DNA of 64,000 bases from Neptuniibacter sp048548695 (GTDB taxonomy: Bacteria; Pseudomonadota; Gammaproteobacteria; Pseudomonadales; Balneatricaceae): assembly GCF_048548695.1 (NCBI RefSeq), contig NZ_JBLYIF010000002.1. One strand, written 5' to 3'. Positions 27,664-35,344 of this stretch are shown here, in pieces (the stretch's first letter is position 1; each line of letters opens with the position of its first letter). Both the position numbers and the translations under genes were made by a program. The notes under the pieces are model-generated. The model was not told the origin of the DNA. It ran no database searches and saw only the letters and a program-made list of their open reading frames with translations.

Positions 27664-28959
27664 ATGGCACTTATCTCTGACATCAAAGCGCGTGAAGTAC
27701 TCGATTCGCGTGGTAACCCGACTGTTGAAGCTGATGTAATACTGGATTCCGGCGTTGTTGCAACTGCCTGTGCACCATCCGGTGCTTCTACCGGTTCCCG
27801 CGAAGCTCTGGAGCTGCGCGACGGTGATAAGTCTCGCTATCTGGGTAAGGGTGTACTGCAAGCAGTGGCGGCGGTGAACGGGCCAATTCGTGCAGCTCTG
27901 GTCGGTATGGATGCAGCAGAGCAGCGTGTTCTAGATGATAAAATGCTGGCACTGGATGGTACCGAAAACAAGGAAAAACTGGGTGCTAATGCCATTCTGG
28001 CGGTATCTCTGGCGGCGGCAAAAGCGGCAGCGGCTGATAAGGGAATCCCGCTGTATGCACACATCGCAGATATTAATGGCACCTCTGGGCAGTTTTCCCT
28101 GCCGGTGCCGATGATGAACATCATCAACGGTGGTGAGCATGCGGATAATAATGTTGATATTCAGGAGTTCATGGTACAGCCGGTTAACTTCACTAAATTC
28201 TCTGATGCCCTGCGTTGTGGTGCCGAAATTTTCCATGCCCTGAAAGCGGTACTGAAAGCGCGTGGCCTGAATACGGCTGTCGGTGATGAGGGTGGTTTTG
28301 CGCCTAATTTGGCGTCTAATGAAGAAGCCCTGGTGGTGATTAAGGAAGCGATCGCCAAAGCGGGTTACGAGCTGGGTAAAGATGTGACGTTGGCGCTGGA
28401 TTGTGCCTCCTCTGAGTTTTATAAAGACGGCAAATATGATCTGGCCGGCGAAGGCAAGGTGTTTGATGCTGAAGGATTTGGCGACTACCTGGCGGCACTG
28501 ACAGAAAGCTATCCTATTGTGTCTATTGAAGACGGTATGGATGAGTCTGACTGGGACGGCTGGGCTAGCCTGACCCGTAAAATTGGGGACCGGGTACAGT
28601 TGGTGGGTGATGATCTGTTTGTGACCAATACCAAAATTCTGTCCCGCGGTGTTGAGCAAGGCATTGGTAATTCAATTCTAATTAAGTTTAACCAGATCGG
28701 CTCGCTGTCCGAAACGCTGGATGCCATCAAAATGGCGAAGGATGCTGGCTTTACTGCGGTGATCTCACATCGCTCCGGTGAAACTGAAGATACGACCATT
28801 GCTGACTTGGCAGTGGGTACTGCAGCCGGGCAGATCAAAACCGGTTCTTTATGCCGTTCTGATCGTGTTGCTAAATATAACCGTCTATTGCGTATCGAAG
28901 AAGAACTGGGCGCCGCAGCGGTGTATAACGGCTTGTCTGAAATTAAAGGCCAGGGCTAA
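27664..28959 (+). CDS. eno: Enolase
   Basis: 431 residues. Converts 2-phosphoglycerate to phosphoenolpyruvate and is also a degradosome component in gammaproteobacteria. N-terminus SDIKAREVLDSRGNPTVEAD; magnesium ligands in LALDCASSEFY, SIEDGMDESD and LVGDDLFVTN; catalytic Lys in ILIKFNQIGS; signature SHRSGETEDTTIADLAVG. A strong terminator follows. Confidence 0.98.
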   Translation: MALISDIKAREVLDSRGNPTVEADVILDSGVVATACAPSGASTGSREALELRDGDKSRYLGKGVLQAVAAVNGPIRAALVGMDAAEQRVLDDKMLALDGTENKEKLGANAILAVSLAAAKAAAADKGIPLYAHIADINGTSGQFSLPVPMMNIINGGEHADNNVDIQEFMVQPVNFTKFSDALRCGAEIFHALKAVLKARGLNTAVGDEGGFAPNLASNEEALVVIKEAIAKAGYELGKDVTLALDCASSEFYKDGKYDLAGEGKVFDAEGFGDYLAALTESYPIVSIEDGMDESDWDGWASLTRKIGDRVQLVGDDLFVTNTKILSRGVEQGIGNSILIKFNQIGSLSETLDAIKMAKDAGFTAVISHRSGETEDTTIADLAVGTAAGQIKTGSLCRSDRVAKYNRLLRIEEELGAAAVYNGLSEIKGQG

Positions 28960-29001
28960 TCTCAAAACCACTTAGGTCACAGTATTAAATCTGGTATAAA
29001 A

Positions 29002-29024
29002 GGGGGCTGACAGCCCCCTTTTTT
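29002..29024 (+). terminator. Rho-independent terminator after eno
   Basis: GGGGGCT and AGCCCCC (29002-29018) form a 7-bp stem with a GAC loop followed directly by six Ts. Confidence 0.92.
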
Positions 29025-29055
29025 GAATCTGTACCTTGGTGGTCAGGGATTGTGG

Positions 29056-29074
29056 CTGACACCTTGGGTGTCAG
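29056..29074 (+). other. Stem-loop in the ftsB leader
   Basis: CTGACACC (29056-29063) and GGTGTCAG (29067-29074) make a perfect 8-bp stem with a TTG loop, about 60 bp before the ftsB start and after the eno terminator. No T-run follows. Function is unknown; it may be an RNA element or an operator. Confidence 0.4.
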
Positions 29075-29135
29075 GTCGTGGAGTGCCCTCAGGATGAGGG
29101 ATAATCGTGGTTTATTCGCCCCAGGTGGGGAGCTT

Positions 29136-29432
29136 ATGTTTCGCTGGCTCTTGTTGCTGATACTGTTGCTATTTTTGGGGCTGCAATACCGATTGTGGTT
29201 CGGTGAAGCGAACCTGCGCGAAACCTGGCAGCTCGAGGCACAAATTGAGCGGCAAGAGCTGGAAAATGCCCGCTTAATACAGCGTAACAGTGAGTTAGAA
29301 GCAGAAGTGCAAGACCTGAAACGCGGTCTCTCTGCTATTGAAGAGCGCGCCCGCAGTGAGCTGGGCATGATTCGCGAAGGCGAAACCTTTATTCAACTGG
29401 TTGAACCAGTGCCAGACAAGGAACAGCCTTGA
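29136..29432 (+). CDS. ftsB: Cell division protein FtsB
   Basis: 98 residues from ATG 29136, preceded by GGGGAG; this start puts the membrane span (FRWLLLLILLLFLGLQYRLW) at the N-terminus as in the family. Bitopic divisome protein that forms a coiled coil with FtsL and binds FtsQ. A charged coiled coil follows (RQELENARLIQRNSELEAEV), then the conserved RARSELGMIREGE motif. In most gammaproteobacteria ispD follows; here truD overlaps the stop by 4 bp. Confidence 0.95.
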   Translation: MFRWLLLLILLLFLGLQYRLWFGEANLRETWQLEAQIERQELENARLIQRNSELEAEVQDLKRGLSAIEERARSELGMIREGETFIQLVEPVPDKEQP

Positions 29433-30484
29433 GCGAACTGAATACTGAATTTACATTTCTGCATCAGCCCCCCCAAGGGCGTGCTGCTATCCGCACCCAG
29501 CCTGATGATTTTCAGGTCCAGGAAATTCTCGGCTATAGCCCGGAGGGTGAGGGTGAGCATTTCTTCCTGCATATCCGTAAAACCGGAGAGAATACTGATT
29601 GGGTCGCTCGCCAGTTGGCACAGTTTTGCCAAGTAGCTCCCCGCGATGTCAGTTATGCGGGTAAGAAAGATCGACATGCGGTAACCGAACAATGGTTTTG
29701 TGTACGCTATCCAGGGAAAGCTGAGCTGAATTGGCAGTTATTTGGTTCTGACACCATTGAGATATTATCGGTCGTGCGCCATCCGCGAAAATTACGTTTA
29801 GGTAATTTGCAGGGTAATCGTTTCCAGTTACGGCTGCGTCAGGTTACCGATATGGCCGAATTGCGTCAGCGGGTTGAGTTGATCCGTGAAACGGGTGTGC
29901 CGAACTATTTTGGCCCGCAACGCTTCGGTCGCGAAAATGGCAACCTGGATCGTGGTCTGGCCTTGCTGCGGGGTGAATTCAAAGAGCGTCAGCGGCAGAA
30001 AAAAGGACTGTATATTTCCGCGATACGTTCATGGTTATTTAATCGTCTGGTATCACAGCGTATTGCCGGTGGATATTGGCATCAGCTGTTTGCCGGAGAG
30101 GCGCTAATGCTGGCGGGTAGCCAAAGCTGTTTTGTGCTGGATCAGCCTGACAGTGCGACACAGCAACGGTTAGAATCGGGTGATGTTTCATTGACTGCGC
30201 CACTCTGGGGGCAGGGAGAACCCCTGTGCACTGATAAGGCCCGGGCATGGGAGCAGTCACAGGTGGCCGAATATGCTGAAGTGGCCCAGTTGCTAGAAAA
30301 GGTTGGACTGAAAAAAGAACGCAGAGCGCTCTGCCTGAGACCGCAAGACCTCAGACTGGAGCCCGTTGCTGAAGATGAGTGCTGGTTGAAATTTAGTTTG
30401 CCTTCCGGGGCGTTTGCGACCAGCGTGTTACGTGAGCTATGTCAGATTGATGAACCCATTCGGGGGATGCAGGATAACGAATAA
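29429..30484 (+). CDS. truD: tRNA pseudouridine(13) synthase TruD
   Basis: 351 residues with TTG start sharing TTGA with the ftsB stop. Makes pseudouridine at position 13 of tRNA-Glu and some others. The catalytic Asp is in VSYAGKKDRHAVTEQWF (about residues 74-90), and family motifs NYFGPQRFGRENGN and FSLPSGAFATSVLREL near the C-terminus are present. Usually preceded by ispF; ispD and ispF are both missing here. Confidence 0.96.
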   Translation: MSELNTEFTFLHQPPQGRAAIRTQPDDFQVQEILGYSPEGEGEHFFLHIRKTGENTDWVARQLAQFCQVAPRDVSYAGKKDRHAVTEQWFCVRYPGKAELNWQLFGSDTIEILSVVRHPRKLRLGNLQGNRFQLRLRQVTDMAELRQRVELIRETGVPNYFGPQRFGRENGNLDRGLALLRGEFKERQRQKKGLYISAIRSWLFNRLVSQRIAGGYWHQLFAGEALMLAGSQSCFVLDQPDSATQQRLESGDVSLTAPLWGQGEPLCTDKARAWEQSQVAEYAEVAQLLEKVGLKKERRALCLRPQDLRLEPVAEDECWLKFSLPSGAFATSVLRELCQIDEPIRGMQDNE

Positions 30485-30485
30485 G

Positions 30486-31235
30486 GTGAAAATATTACTT
30501 TCTAACGATGATGGCGTCTTCGCACCGGGCTTGGCTGTACTGGCAGAAGCATTGTCTAGCGTGGCTGAAGTTCTAGTGGTGGCTCCGGACCGTAATCGCA
30601 GTGGTGCCAGTAATTCTTTAACACTGGATCGTCCCCTCAATATTGTGCGCCATGACAACGGTTTCCTGTCTTTGAATGGTACTCCCACGGATTGTGTTCA
30701 CTTGGGTAGTTCGGGGATTTTTGATTTTGCCCCCGACATGGTGGTGTCAGGTATTAATGCCGGCCCTAACCTGGGCGATGATGTGCTCTATTCAGGCACG
30801 GTGGCTGCGGCGATGGAAGGGCGTCACCTTACCTATCCTCCGTTAGCGGTTTCTTCTGCCAGTTTTAATCCACATCATCTGGCCGATGCTGCTCAGGTAG
30901 TTTTGCAGCTGGTGCAGGATATTACGGATCTGAACGTGGCATCCAGGACCGTACTAAATGTGAATATCCCTGATCAGCCGTTGTCTGAACTAGGTGCAGT
31001 GCATGTGACTCGTTTGGGCAACCGGGAGATGGCGGATAAACCGATTCCGGCTGAGGATCCGCGGGGCAATATATATTACTGGATTGCGGGTGCCGGCATC
31101 GCTGCTGATCGTGATCCTGGCACCGACTTTTACGCAATCGAGGAAGGATGTGTCTCGATTACCCCAATACATGCTGATATGACCCAGTTTTCCGGGATGG
31201 ATAATGTGGCAGAGTGGTTGGAGAGAACTCAGTGA
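30486..31235 (+). CDS. surE: 5'-nucleotidase SurE
   Basis: 249 residues from GTG 30486 (MKILLSNDDGVFAPG), one base after the truD stop. Metal-dependent phosphatase acting on nucleoside monophosphates and short polyphosphate, linked to stationary-phase survival. Metal ligands are in LLSNDDG, RNRSGASNSLTL and SGINAGPNLGDDVLYSGTV. The stop overlaps the pcm start. Confidence 0.96.
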   Translation: MKILLSNDDGVFAPGLAVLAEALSSVAEVLVVAPDRNRSGASNSLTLDRPLNIVRHDNGFLSLNGTPTDCVHLGSSGIFDFAPDMVVSGINAGPNLGDDVLYSGTVAAAMEGRHLTYPPLAVSSASFNPHHLADAAQVVLQLVQDITDLNVASRTVLNVNIPDQPLSELGAVHVTRLGNREMADKPIPAEDPRGNIYYWIAGAGIAADRDPGTDFYAIEEGCVSITPIHADMTQFSGMDNVAEWLERTQ

Positions 31236-31900
31236 CAGAGGCGCAGTTAAAAGGCATCGGAATGACATCCCAGCGGACACGGGACCGTTTGGTCAGTCGG
31301 CTGCGTGAGCAGGGTGTAGAGAACGAGTCGGTGCTGAATGTTATGCGTGATATGCCGAGGCATATATTTATAGATGAGGCTCTGTCACACCGGGCATACG
31401 AAGATACCGCTTTGCCTATCGGTTATAACCAGACGATTTCTCAGCCCTATATTGTCGCGAAAATGACTGAGTACTTACTTGCTGGCGGACCGTTACAGCG
31501 AGTATTAGAGGTGGGCACCGGCTCCGGGTATCAGACGGCAATTCTGGCGCGCCTAGTCGGCCAGGTGTATTCCGTTGAGCGGATTAGGCCGCTCCAGGAA
31601 AAGGCTCGGCAACGCCTGCAGCTGCTTAAACTTCGTAATGTGCAATTGAAACACAGTGATGGTGGTATGGGCTGGCCGGGCAAAGCCCCTTTTGATGGTA
31701 TTTTGGCTGCTTGTGCGCCAGAGCAGGTCCCCGAGGAGTTGAAGCAGCAGTTGCAGATTGGCGGGCGTCTGATTATTCCGGTTGGGGGTACTCAGGGGCA
31801 GCAATTAAAGCTGGTTATACGTGACGCTGAAAATTCTTACACTACTCAGGTGTTAGAAGGGGTGAAATTTGTCCCCTTATTGAGTGGTGTGATTCGCTAA
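31232..31900 (+). CDS. pcm: Protein-L-isoaspartate O-methyltransferase
   Basis: 222 residues from GTG 31232, which shares GTGA with the surE stop and has GGAGAG 7 bp upstream. Repairs isoaspartyl residues in aged proteins. Motifs: LPIGYNQTISQPYIVAKMTE, SAM-binding VLEVGTGSGYQTAILARL (about residues 88-105) and the post-I segment VYSVERIRPL. Forms the surE-pcm-nlpD-rpoS stationary-phase cluster. Confidence 0.96.
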   Translation: MTEAQLKGIGMTSQRTRDRLVSRLREQGVENESVLNVMRDMPRHIFIDEALSHRAYEDTALPIGYNQTISQPYIVAKMTEYLLAGGPLQRVLEVGTGSGYQTAILARLVGQVYSVERIRPLQEKARQRLQLLKLRNVQLKHSDGGMGWPGKAPFDGILAACAPEQVPEELKQQLQIGGRLIIPVGGTQGQQLKLVIRDAENSYTTQVLEGVKFVPLLSGVIR

Positions 31901-31910
31901 TGGAGCAGTA

Positions 31911-32852
31911 ATGCACAGGGCAAAAAGTTGGCGCGAATACTTATGGTTATCGTTTAAAGGTGTATTGATGGGTGCTGCTGATGCGGTGCCTGGGGTGTCT
32001 GGCGGTACGATCGCGTTCATTAGTGGCATTTACGATGAGCTAATTGATTCCCTTAAACAGGTGAACCCCGCCGCGCTGTCCGTCTTATTCAAACAAGGGC
32101 CTGTGGCGTTCTGGCGGTATATCAATGGTGCGTTTTTACTTACCTTGTTCAGCGGTATTGTCGTTAGTCTGTTCAGCGTATCGCATCTGGTGGTTTATTG
32201 GTTAGAACATGCGCCGCAGCTCTTGTGGTCATTTTTTTTCGGTCTGGTGTTGGCATCGACCTGGTTGATTGGGCGTGATATTTCTCGTTGGAACAGCCAT
32301 TCTTCCGGGGTGTTTATCATTGGCACACTGCTGGCGTATGTTATTACCACCCTCACTCCGGCGGTACTGGTAGCGACGCCATTGACCCTGTTTTTGTCAG
32401 GTATGCTGGCAATCTGCGCTATGATCCTGCCGGGGATTTCCGGCAGTTTTATTCTGTTGCTGCTGGGCATGTATGCCCCGGTAATCTCTGCTATACAGGC
32501 ACTGGATTTGGCGGTGCTTGGGATTTTTGCCGGGGGGTGTGTATTGGGGCTACTCAGTTTTTCGCATCTGCTTAGTTGGTTGTTACACCACCACAGGGTA
32601 TCGACTATGGCCCTGCTGGCGGGCTTTTTGCTGGGATCGTTAAACAAGCTATGGCCTTGGAAGTACACCACCGCTTATACCATCGACCGGCACGGTGAGC
32701 AGTTGCCTTTGGTACAAAAGAATATGTGGCCAGAAGCGTTTCAGGCAACAACGGGGCAGCCCGCTTATGCCTTGATATGCCTGGGGCTTATGCTGCTGGG
32801 GGCGGTGCTGGTGATGCTGCTTATGTGGCTGGATCGGAGGCACAGGGAATAA
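31911..32852 (+). CDS. DUF368 membrane protein, probable undecaprenyl-phosphate transporter (PopT family)
   Basis: 313 residues with about eight hydrophobic segments. The N-terminal GVLMGAADAVPGVSGGTIAFI (about residues 18-38) and the internal LPGISGSFILLLLGMY (about 175-190) are the paired PGxSG motifs of DUF368. The family was shown in 2022-2023 to recycle undecaprenyl phosphate across the inner membrane in Vibrio and Gram-positive bacteria, in parallel with DedA-type UptA proteins, and to matter at high pH. It lies between pcm and nlpD, where Pseudomonas has the DedA-like yqaA gene. Function here is by family inference. Confidence 0.9.
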   Translation: MHRAKSWREYLWLSFKGVLMGAADAVPGVSGGTIAFISGIYDELIDSLKQVNPAALSVLFKQGPVAFWRYINGAFLLTLFSGIVVSLFSVSHLVVYWLEHAPQLLWSFFFGLVLASTWLIGRDISRWNSHSSGVFIIGTLLAYVITTLTPAVLVATPLTLFLSGMLAICAMILPGISGSFILLLLGMYAPVISAIQALDLAVLGIFAGGCVLGLLSFSHLLSWLLHHHRVSTMALLAGFLLGSLNKLWPWKYTTAYTIDRHGEQLPLVQKNMWPEAFQATTGQPAYALICLGLMLLGAVLVMLLMWLDRRHRE

Positions 32853-32861
32853 TCTGAAGTG

Positions 32862-33671
32862 ATGGGTAGAGCCTGGATTGCCTTACTGGGATTAATGATA
32901 TTGCTGCTACAGGGGTGCGGTAGCAGTACTTATGTCCCGGTCAGTGATAAATCCAAAGTGACGGCACCACAGCCCGCCCCTTCTACCTATGTGGTACAGC
33001 GTGGTGACACACTCTATGCCATTGCCTTTAAATATGGGCTTGATTTTAAAGACCTCGCCCGTATGAACAATATCAACGGTTCCCAGATCTATCCGGGCCA
33101 AAAGCTTAAGCTGAAAGCCGGCCGCTCGCCAAATCGCACTGGTGGTTCAATTGTGCGGGATGCTTCCGTGACTCAGACGACTCCAGTGATTAACCCCCCA
33201 AAAACAGCCACCGTGACAAAAAAAACCAGTAGTGCAAAACCGTCAACTCAGCGTTCCCGTCCTGCAACTAAAACACCAACTTCACACGTTAGCACCGGGC
33301 CGGTTCGTTGGCAGTGGCCGGCACCGGGGTCAGTGGTTCAGCACTTTTCTACCAGTGGTAAGGTGAATAAAGGCATTAATTTGGCGGGTAAACGCGGTGA
33401 TCCGGTATTTGCCGCCGCGTCAGGTAGGGTTGTTTATGCGGGTAATGGACTTTTAGGCTATGGCAATTTGGTGATCGTTGATCACAATCAGCAATACCTT
33501 AGTGCATATGCACATAACAGTCGTATTATGGTACAAGAGAATGATACCGTGAAAGCCGGGCAAAAAATTGCAGAATTTGGTAACACCGGTACCGATCGGG
33601 TGATGTTGCATTTTGAGATCCGCCGCGACGGACAGCCATTAAATCCATTGAAGTTTTTGCCGAAACGTTAA
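32862..33671 (+). CDS. nlpD: NlpD, LysM/LytM amidase-activator lipoprotein
   Basis: 269 residues from ATG 32862 (a GTG lies just before it). Outer-membrane lipoprotein (lipobox LLQGC, Cys near 20), LysM peptidoglycan-binding domain (YVVQRGDTLYAIAFKYGLD, about 45-90), Ser/Thr/Pro-rich linker, and a C-terminal LytM/M23 domain. The domain has lost the first metal motif (NKGINLAG in place of HxGxD), while HFEIR remains, so it is non-catalytic, as expected for NlpD, which activates the amidase AmiC at the septum. rpoS transcription often starts within nlpD in related bacteria. Confidence 0.93.
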   Translation: MGRAWIALLGLMILLLQGCGSSTYVPVSDKSKVTAPQPAPSTYVVQRGDTLYAIAFKYGLDFKDLARMNNINGSQIYPGQKLKLKAGRSPNRTGGSIVRDASVTQTTPVINPPKTATVTKKTSSAKPSTQRSRPATKTPTSHVSTGPVRWQWPAPGSVVQHFSTSGKVNKGINLAGKRGDPVFAAASGRVVYAGNGLLGYGNLVIVDHNQQYLSAYAHNSRIMVQENDTVKAGQKIAEFGNTGTDRVMLHFEIRRDGQPLNPLKFLPKR

Positions 33672-33711
33672 AACGCATAGCCTTTTAATTCCTCTGGAGT
33701 TGGATAGACGC

Positions 33712-34740
33712 ATGGTAAATCTAGATAAAGACAGTAATACGGATGTACAGGAAATGGCAGTGGAGGCTGATGATCTGGATAGGGAAGAATCAGAGGATGA
33801 GGCTGAAGAAGCTGAAGAAGCTGAAGAGGCGGAAGGTGAACCTGAGTTTCTTAACAGTGGCCGCGGTCGGGGCAGTATGGCCCATAAAGATCTGCTTAAT
33901 GCCAAACATCTGGATGCGACCCAGCTTTATTTAAATGAAATTGGCTTTTCACCACTGCTGAGTGCGGAAGAGGAAGTTTATTTCTCCCGCCTTGCATTGA
34001 AAGGTGATGATGCGGCGCGTAAGCGCATGATTGAAAGTAACCTGCGCCTGGTGGTGAAAATTGCCCGGCGGTATATCAATCGTGGATTAACACTGCTGGA
34101 CCTGATTGAAGAAGGTAATCTGGGCTTAATTCGGGCGGTAGAAAAATTCGATCCAGAGCGCGGTTTTCGGTTTTCGACTTATGCCACTTGGTGGATTCGC
34201 CAGACCATAGAACGCGCCATTATGAATCAGACGCGTACCATTCGATTGCCGATTCATGTTGTCAAAGAGCTCAATGTCTATTTGCGTGCCGCCCGTGAGT
34301 TGGCGCAAAAGCTTGATCATGAGCCATCTGCGGAAGAGATTGCAGAGCTGGTTGATAAGCCGGTAGAAAATGTTGAAAGAATGCTTGGCCTGAATGAGCG
34401 GGTTGGTTCGGTAGATACCCCGGTGGGCAAGGATTCAGATAAGTCTTTACTGGATACCATTCCAGACCTGGACTCCTCCGACCCTGAAACCCTGTTGCAG
34501 GGTTCGAATATCAGTGGCAACCTGAATAAATGGCTGGACATGCTGCCTGAGAAGCACGCAGAAGTCTTGTCCCGGCGGTTTGGTTTACGCGGCTATGAGA
34601 TGAGCACATTGGAAGAAGTGGGGCAGGAGATTGGCCTTACTCGTGAACGTGTGCGTCAGATTCAGGTGGAAGCACTGCGTAAGTTACGCGAGATTGTTGA
34701 GAAAAATGGTTTGACCGGCGAAGATCTGCTGCAACAATAA
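33712..34740 (+). CDS. rpoS: Stationary-phase sigma factor RpoS
   Basis: 342 residues from ATG 33712. Sigma-70 family factor for the general stress response. Region 1.2 DATQLYLNEIGFSPLL (about 65-80), region 2 with FDPERGFRFSTYATWWIRQ for -10 recognition, region 3 HVVKELNVYLRAARELAQ, and region 4 EEVGQEIGLTRERVRQIQVEAL for -35 binding. The N-terminal 50 residues are very acidic with an AEE tandem (EEAEEAEEAE), longer and more repetitive than usual. Directly follows nlpD. Confidence 0.96.
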   Translation: MVNLDKDSNTDVQEMAVEADDLDREESEDEAEEAEEAEEAEGEPEFLNSGRGRGSMAHKDLLNAKHLDATQLYLNEIGFSPLLSAEEEVYFSRLALKGDDAARKRMIESNLRLVVKIARRYINRGLTLLDLIEEGNLGLIRAVEKFDPERGFRFSTYATWWIRQTIERAIMNQTRTIRLPIHVVKELNVYLRAARELAQKLDHEPSAEEIAELVDKPVENVERMLGLNERVGSVDTPVGKDSDKSLLDTIPDLDSSDPETLLQGSNISGNLNKWLDMLPEKHAEVLSRRFGLRGYEMSTLEEVGQEIGLTRERVRQIQVEALRKLREIVEKNGLTGEDLLQQ

Positions 34741-34762
34741 AGCCACTGAAGTAGCGTTTTTG

Positions 34763-34788
34763 AAAAAGTCACCTGCGGGTGGCTTTTT
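34763..34788 (+). terminator. Rho-independent terminator after rpoS
   Basis: AAAAAGTCACC (34763-34773) pairs with GGTGGCTTTTT (34778-34788) over 11 bp with one G-T pair and a 4-nt loop, the T-run being part of the stem end. Confidence 0.88.
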
Positions 34789-35009
34789 GGTTTATTTAAT
34801 GACGAAAATTGTCGAATATGCCGGAAATCGAACAGGGTTTTCTCATTTTGGTCAATCTGTCGCATGCGGATTATTCGCGATAAAATGTAGTGTTTTTTGT
34901 AAATGATTGATAACTAATAGCTTTACTTGTCTGGTTGAAATTTGACCAAGTTGGCATACTACCTGCTGTGTATTTAGTGTCCGATAAAAATAAATATGAG
35001 ATCGACGCT

Positions 35010-35327
35010 ATGTCTATGCTGATGACAGTCGCGAAACTTAACAATGAAAACTTGCAGTACCAAAACACTGCAGGAATCAGTCAGAATAATCGTTCCAGCG
35101 GTTTTATACCGGCATTCTGTGACACGGAAACAGGCAGAGTTGAACTATCTTGCTTAACGGAAGGTATTCCGGCTCCGGTTCACCTGTTGTGTGGTGTGCC
35201 GGATGAGTGGGTTGTGTCGCGTAATATGCAAGGAGAGGTTATGGCCATCAAAGCCTCTGTTATTGCTGGTTTTTGCCGCGACGGTGTGTTTTTTACCCGC
35301 GAACAAGCGGCCAGCGCTGTGGTTTAG
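35010..35327 (+). CDS. Hypothetical protein between rpoS and mutS
   Basis: 105 residues from ATG 35010; an upstream TTG (34935) would extend it but lacks any ribosome site. No signal peptide or membrane span. The N-terminal third is polar (LNNENLQYQNTAGISQNN); the rest reads as a compact domain with GFIPAFCDTETGRVELSCL, a PDEWVVSR segment, and FFTREQAA near the C-terminus. I do not recognise the family. Pseudomonas has a ferredoxin gene (fdxA) in this place. It has its own 270-bp upstream region after the rpoS terminator, so it is probably transcribed alone, and it is convergent with mutS (17-bp gap). Confidence 0.6.
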   Translation: MSMLMTVAKLNNENLQYQNTAGISQNNRSSGFIPAFCDTETGRVELSCLTEGIPAPVHLLCGVPDEWVVSRNMQGEVMAIKASVIAGFCRDGVFFTREQAASAVV

Positions 35328-35344
35328 ACAGCACGCTGGCATGG

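Noticed and set aside
33401..33671. Active M23 endopeptidase at the end of NlpD
   Set aside because: The first zinc-binding motif is missing (NKGINLAG), so it is a degenerate activator domain.
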